Part shown: positions 63,876 to 64,000 of the stretch, piece after piece
How positions within the stretch are numbered: position 1 is the stretch's first letter
Layout: each line of letters opens with the position of its first letter
From: Limnobacter sp. 130
Lineage (GTDB): Bacteria; Pseudomonadota; Gammaproteobacteria; Burkholderiales; Burkholderiaceae_B
Length of the DNA: 64,000 nt
Assembly: GCF_902506325.1 (NCBI RefSeq)
Contig: NZ_LR732328.1
Location: 1,175,071 to 1,239,070, forward strand
Direction of reading: 5' to 3'
Notes under the pieces: generated by a model
Seen by the model: only the letters and a program-made list of their open reading frames with translations
What the model was told of the DNA's origin: nothing
Database searches by the model: none
Translations under genes and position numbers: made by a program

Positions 63876-64000
63876 CAGGAGCGACCCAAGCGCGGTGTTT
63901 CAATGGTACCCACCAAGCCATCAATATTGCTTTGCTTGCCAAACTGGGCCAGTACCGCCTGCCTGCCTTGCGCTGCCATGTCCCGGGCTTTGTGGGGCTC
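63875..64000 (-). CDS. Glycosyltransferase, C-terminal end only
   Basis: Only the last 41 residues are in the window, starting EPHKARDMAAQGRQAVLAQF and ending ETPRLGRS. The pattern of a short Asp/Glu-Pro, then ARxMxxxGRxxVLxxF, is the C-terminal helix of GT4-type glycosyltransferases. The rest lies beyond the window. Its TGA shares a base with the ATG of the next gene. Confidence 0.5.
   Translation of the reverse strand, partial: EPHKARDMAAQGRQAVLAQFGKQSNIDGLVGTIETPRLGRS

Overview
The window is 64 kb of a Gram-negative chromosome, most likely from a betaproteobacterium of the order Burkholderiales. The evidence is the block yebC-purD-hemF-nadD-rsfS-rlmH-maf-rng, a trimeric general porin, the order hemL-thiE-thiD-rubredoxin, and an algH-ruvX-pyrR-pyrB-pyrC' operon. 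The moderate GC content and gene set would fit a Limnobacter-like organism, but the genus is inference. Coding density is very high and most genes are housekeeping or cofactor genes. I saw no tRNA, rRNA, insertion sequence, prophage or CRISPR array.

Layout. 1-6036: the end of a TetR-type regulator followed by a tripartite RND efflux operon. 6095-11026: an rRNA pseudouridine synthase, then a translationally coupled pair made of a chemoreceptor-like membrane protein and a PAS-GGDEF-EAL protein. 11037-14652 (minus): queD, queE, a probable small RNA, two DUF genes and a phosphomannomutase. 14767-20236: apaH, then the minus-strand operon algH-ruvX-pyrR-pyrB-pyrC'-plsC. 20333-29650: photolyase, MAPEG protein, hemL, thiE, thiD, rubredoxin, a second coiled-coil membrane protein, an ArsS-like radical SAM enzyme, thiS, thiG and trmB. 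29738-35518: a HAMP-GGDEF-EAL protein, nadB, and convergent nadC-nadA. 35729-37928: a three-gene secretion locus resembling the holdfast-anchor (HfaA/HfaB) system. 37994-48312 (mostly minus): CorC-type protein, thiC with a TPP riboswitch, cobalamin adenosyltransferase, Gcr-type membrane protein, glnS, dadA with a tandem glycine riboswitch, and mscL. 48454-60910: fourteen co-directional genes from yebC to bioB, including a complete biotin set. 60914-64000: a possible micro-ORF, a small secreted protein, a porin, and the end of a glycan-related cluster.

How the genes work together. The window is rich in cofactor synthesis: NAD (nadB, nadA, nadC, nadD), thiamine (thiC, thiD, thiE, thiG, thiS), biotin (bioF, a BioH-like esterase, bioC, bioD, bioA, bioB), haem (hemL, hemF), queuosine (queD, queE) and adenosylcobalamin. 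A second theme is surface life: two c-di-GMP proteins, two receptor-like coiled-coil membrane proteins, and the Hfa/CsgG-like locus that may export or anchor surface material.

The observations most worth following are the Hfa-like locus with its GNN-repeat protein, the glycine riboswitch in front of a DadA-family dehydrogenase, a terminator-bounded small-RNA candidate at 12103-12273, the unclassified esterase inside the bio operon, and a terminator-like hairpin directly in front of thiD.
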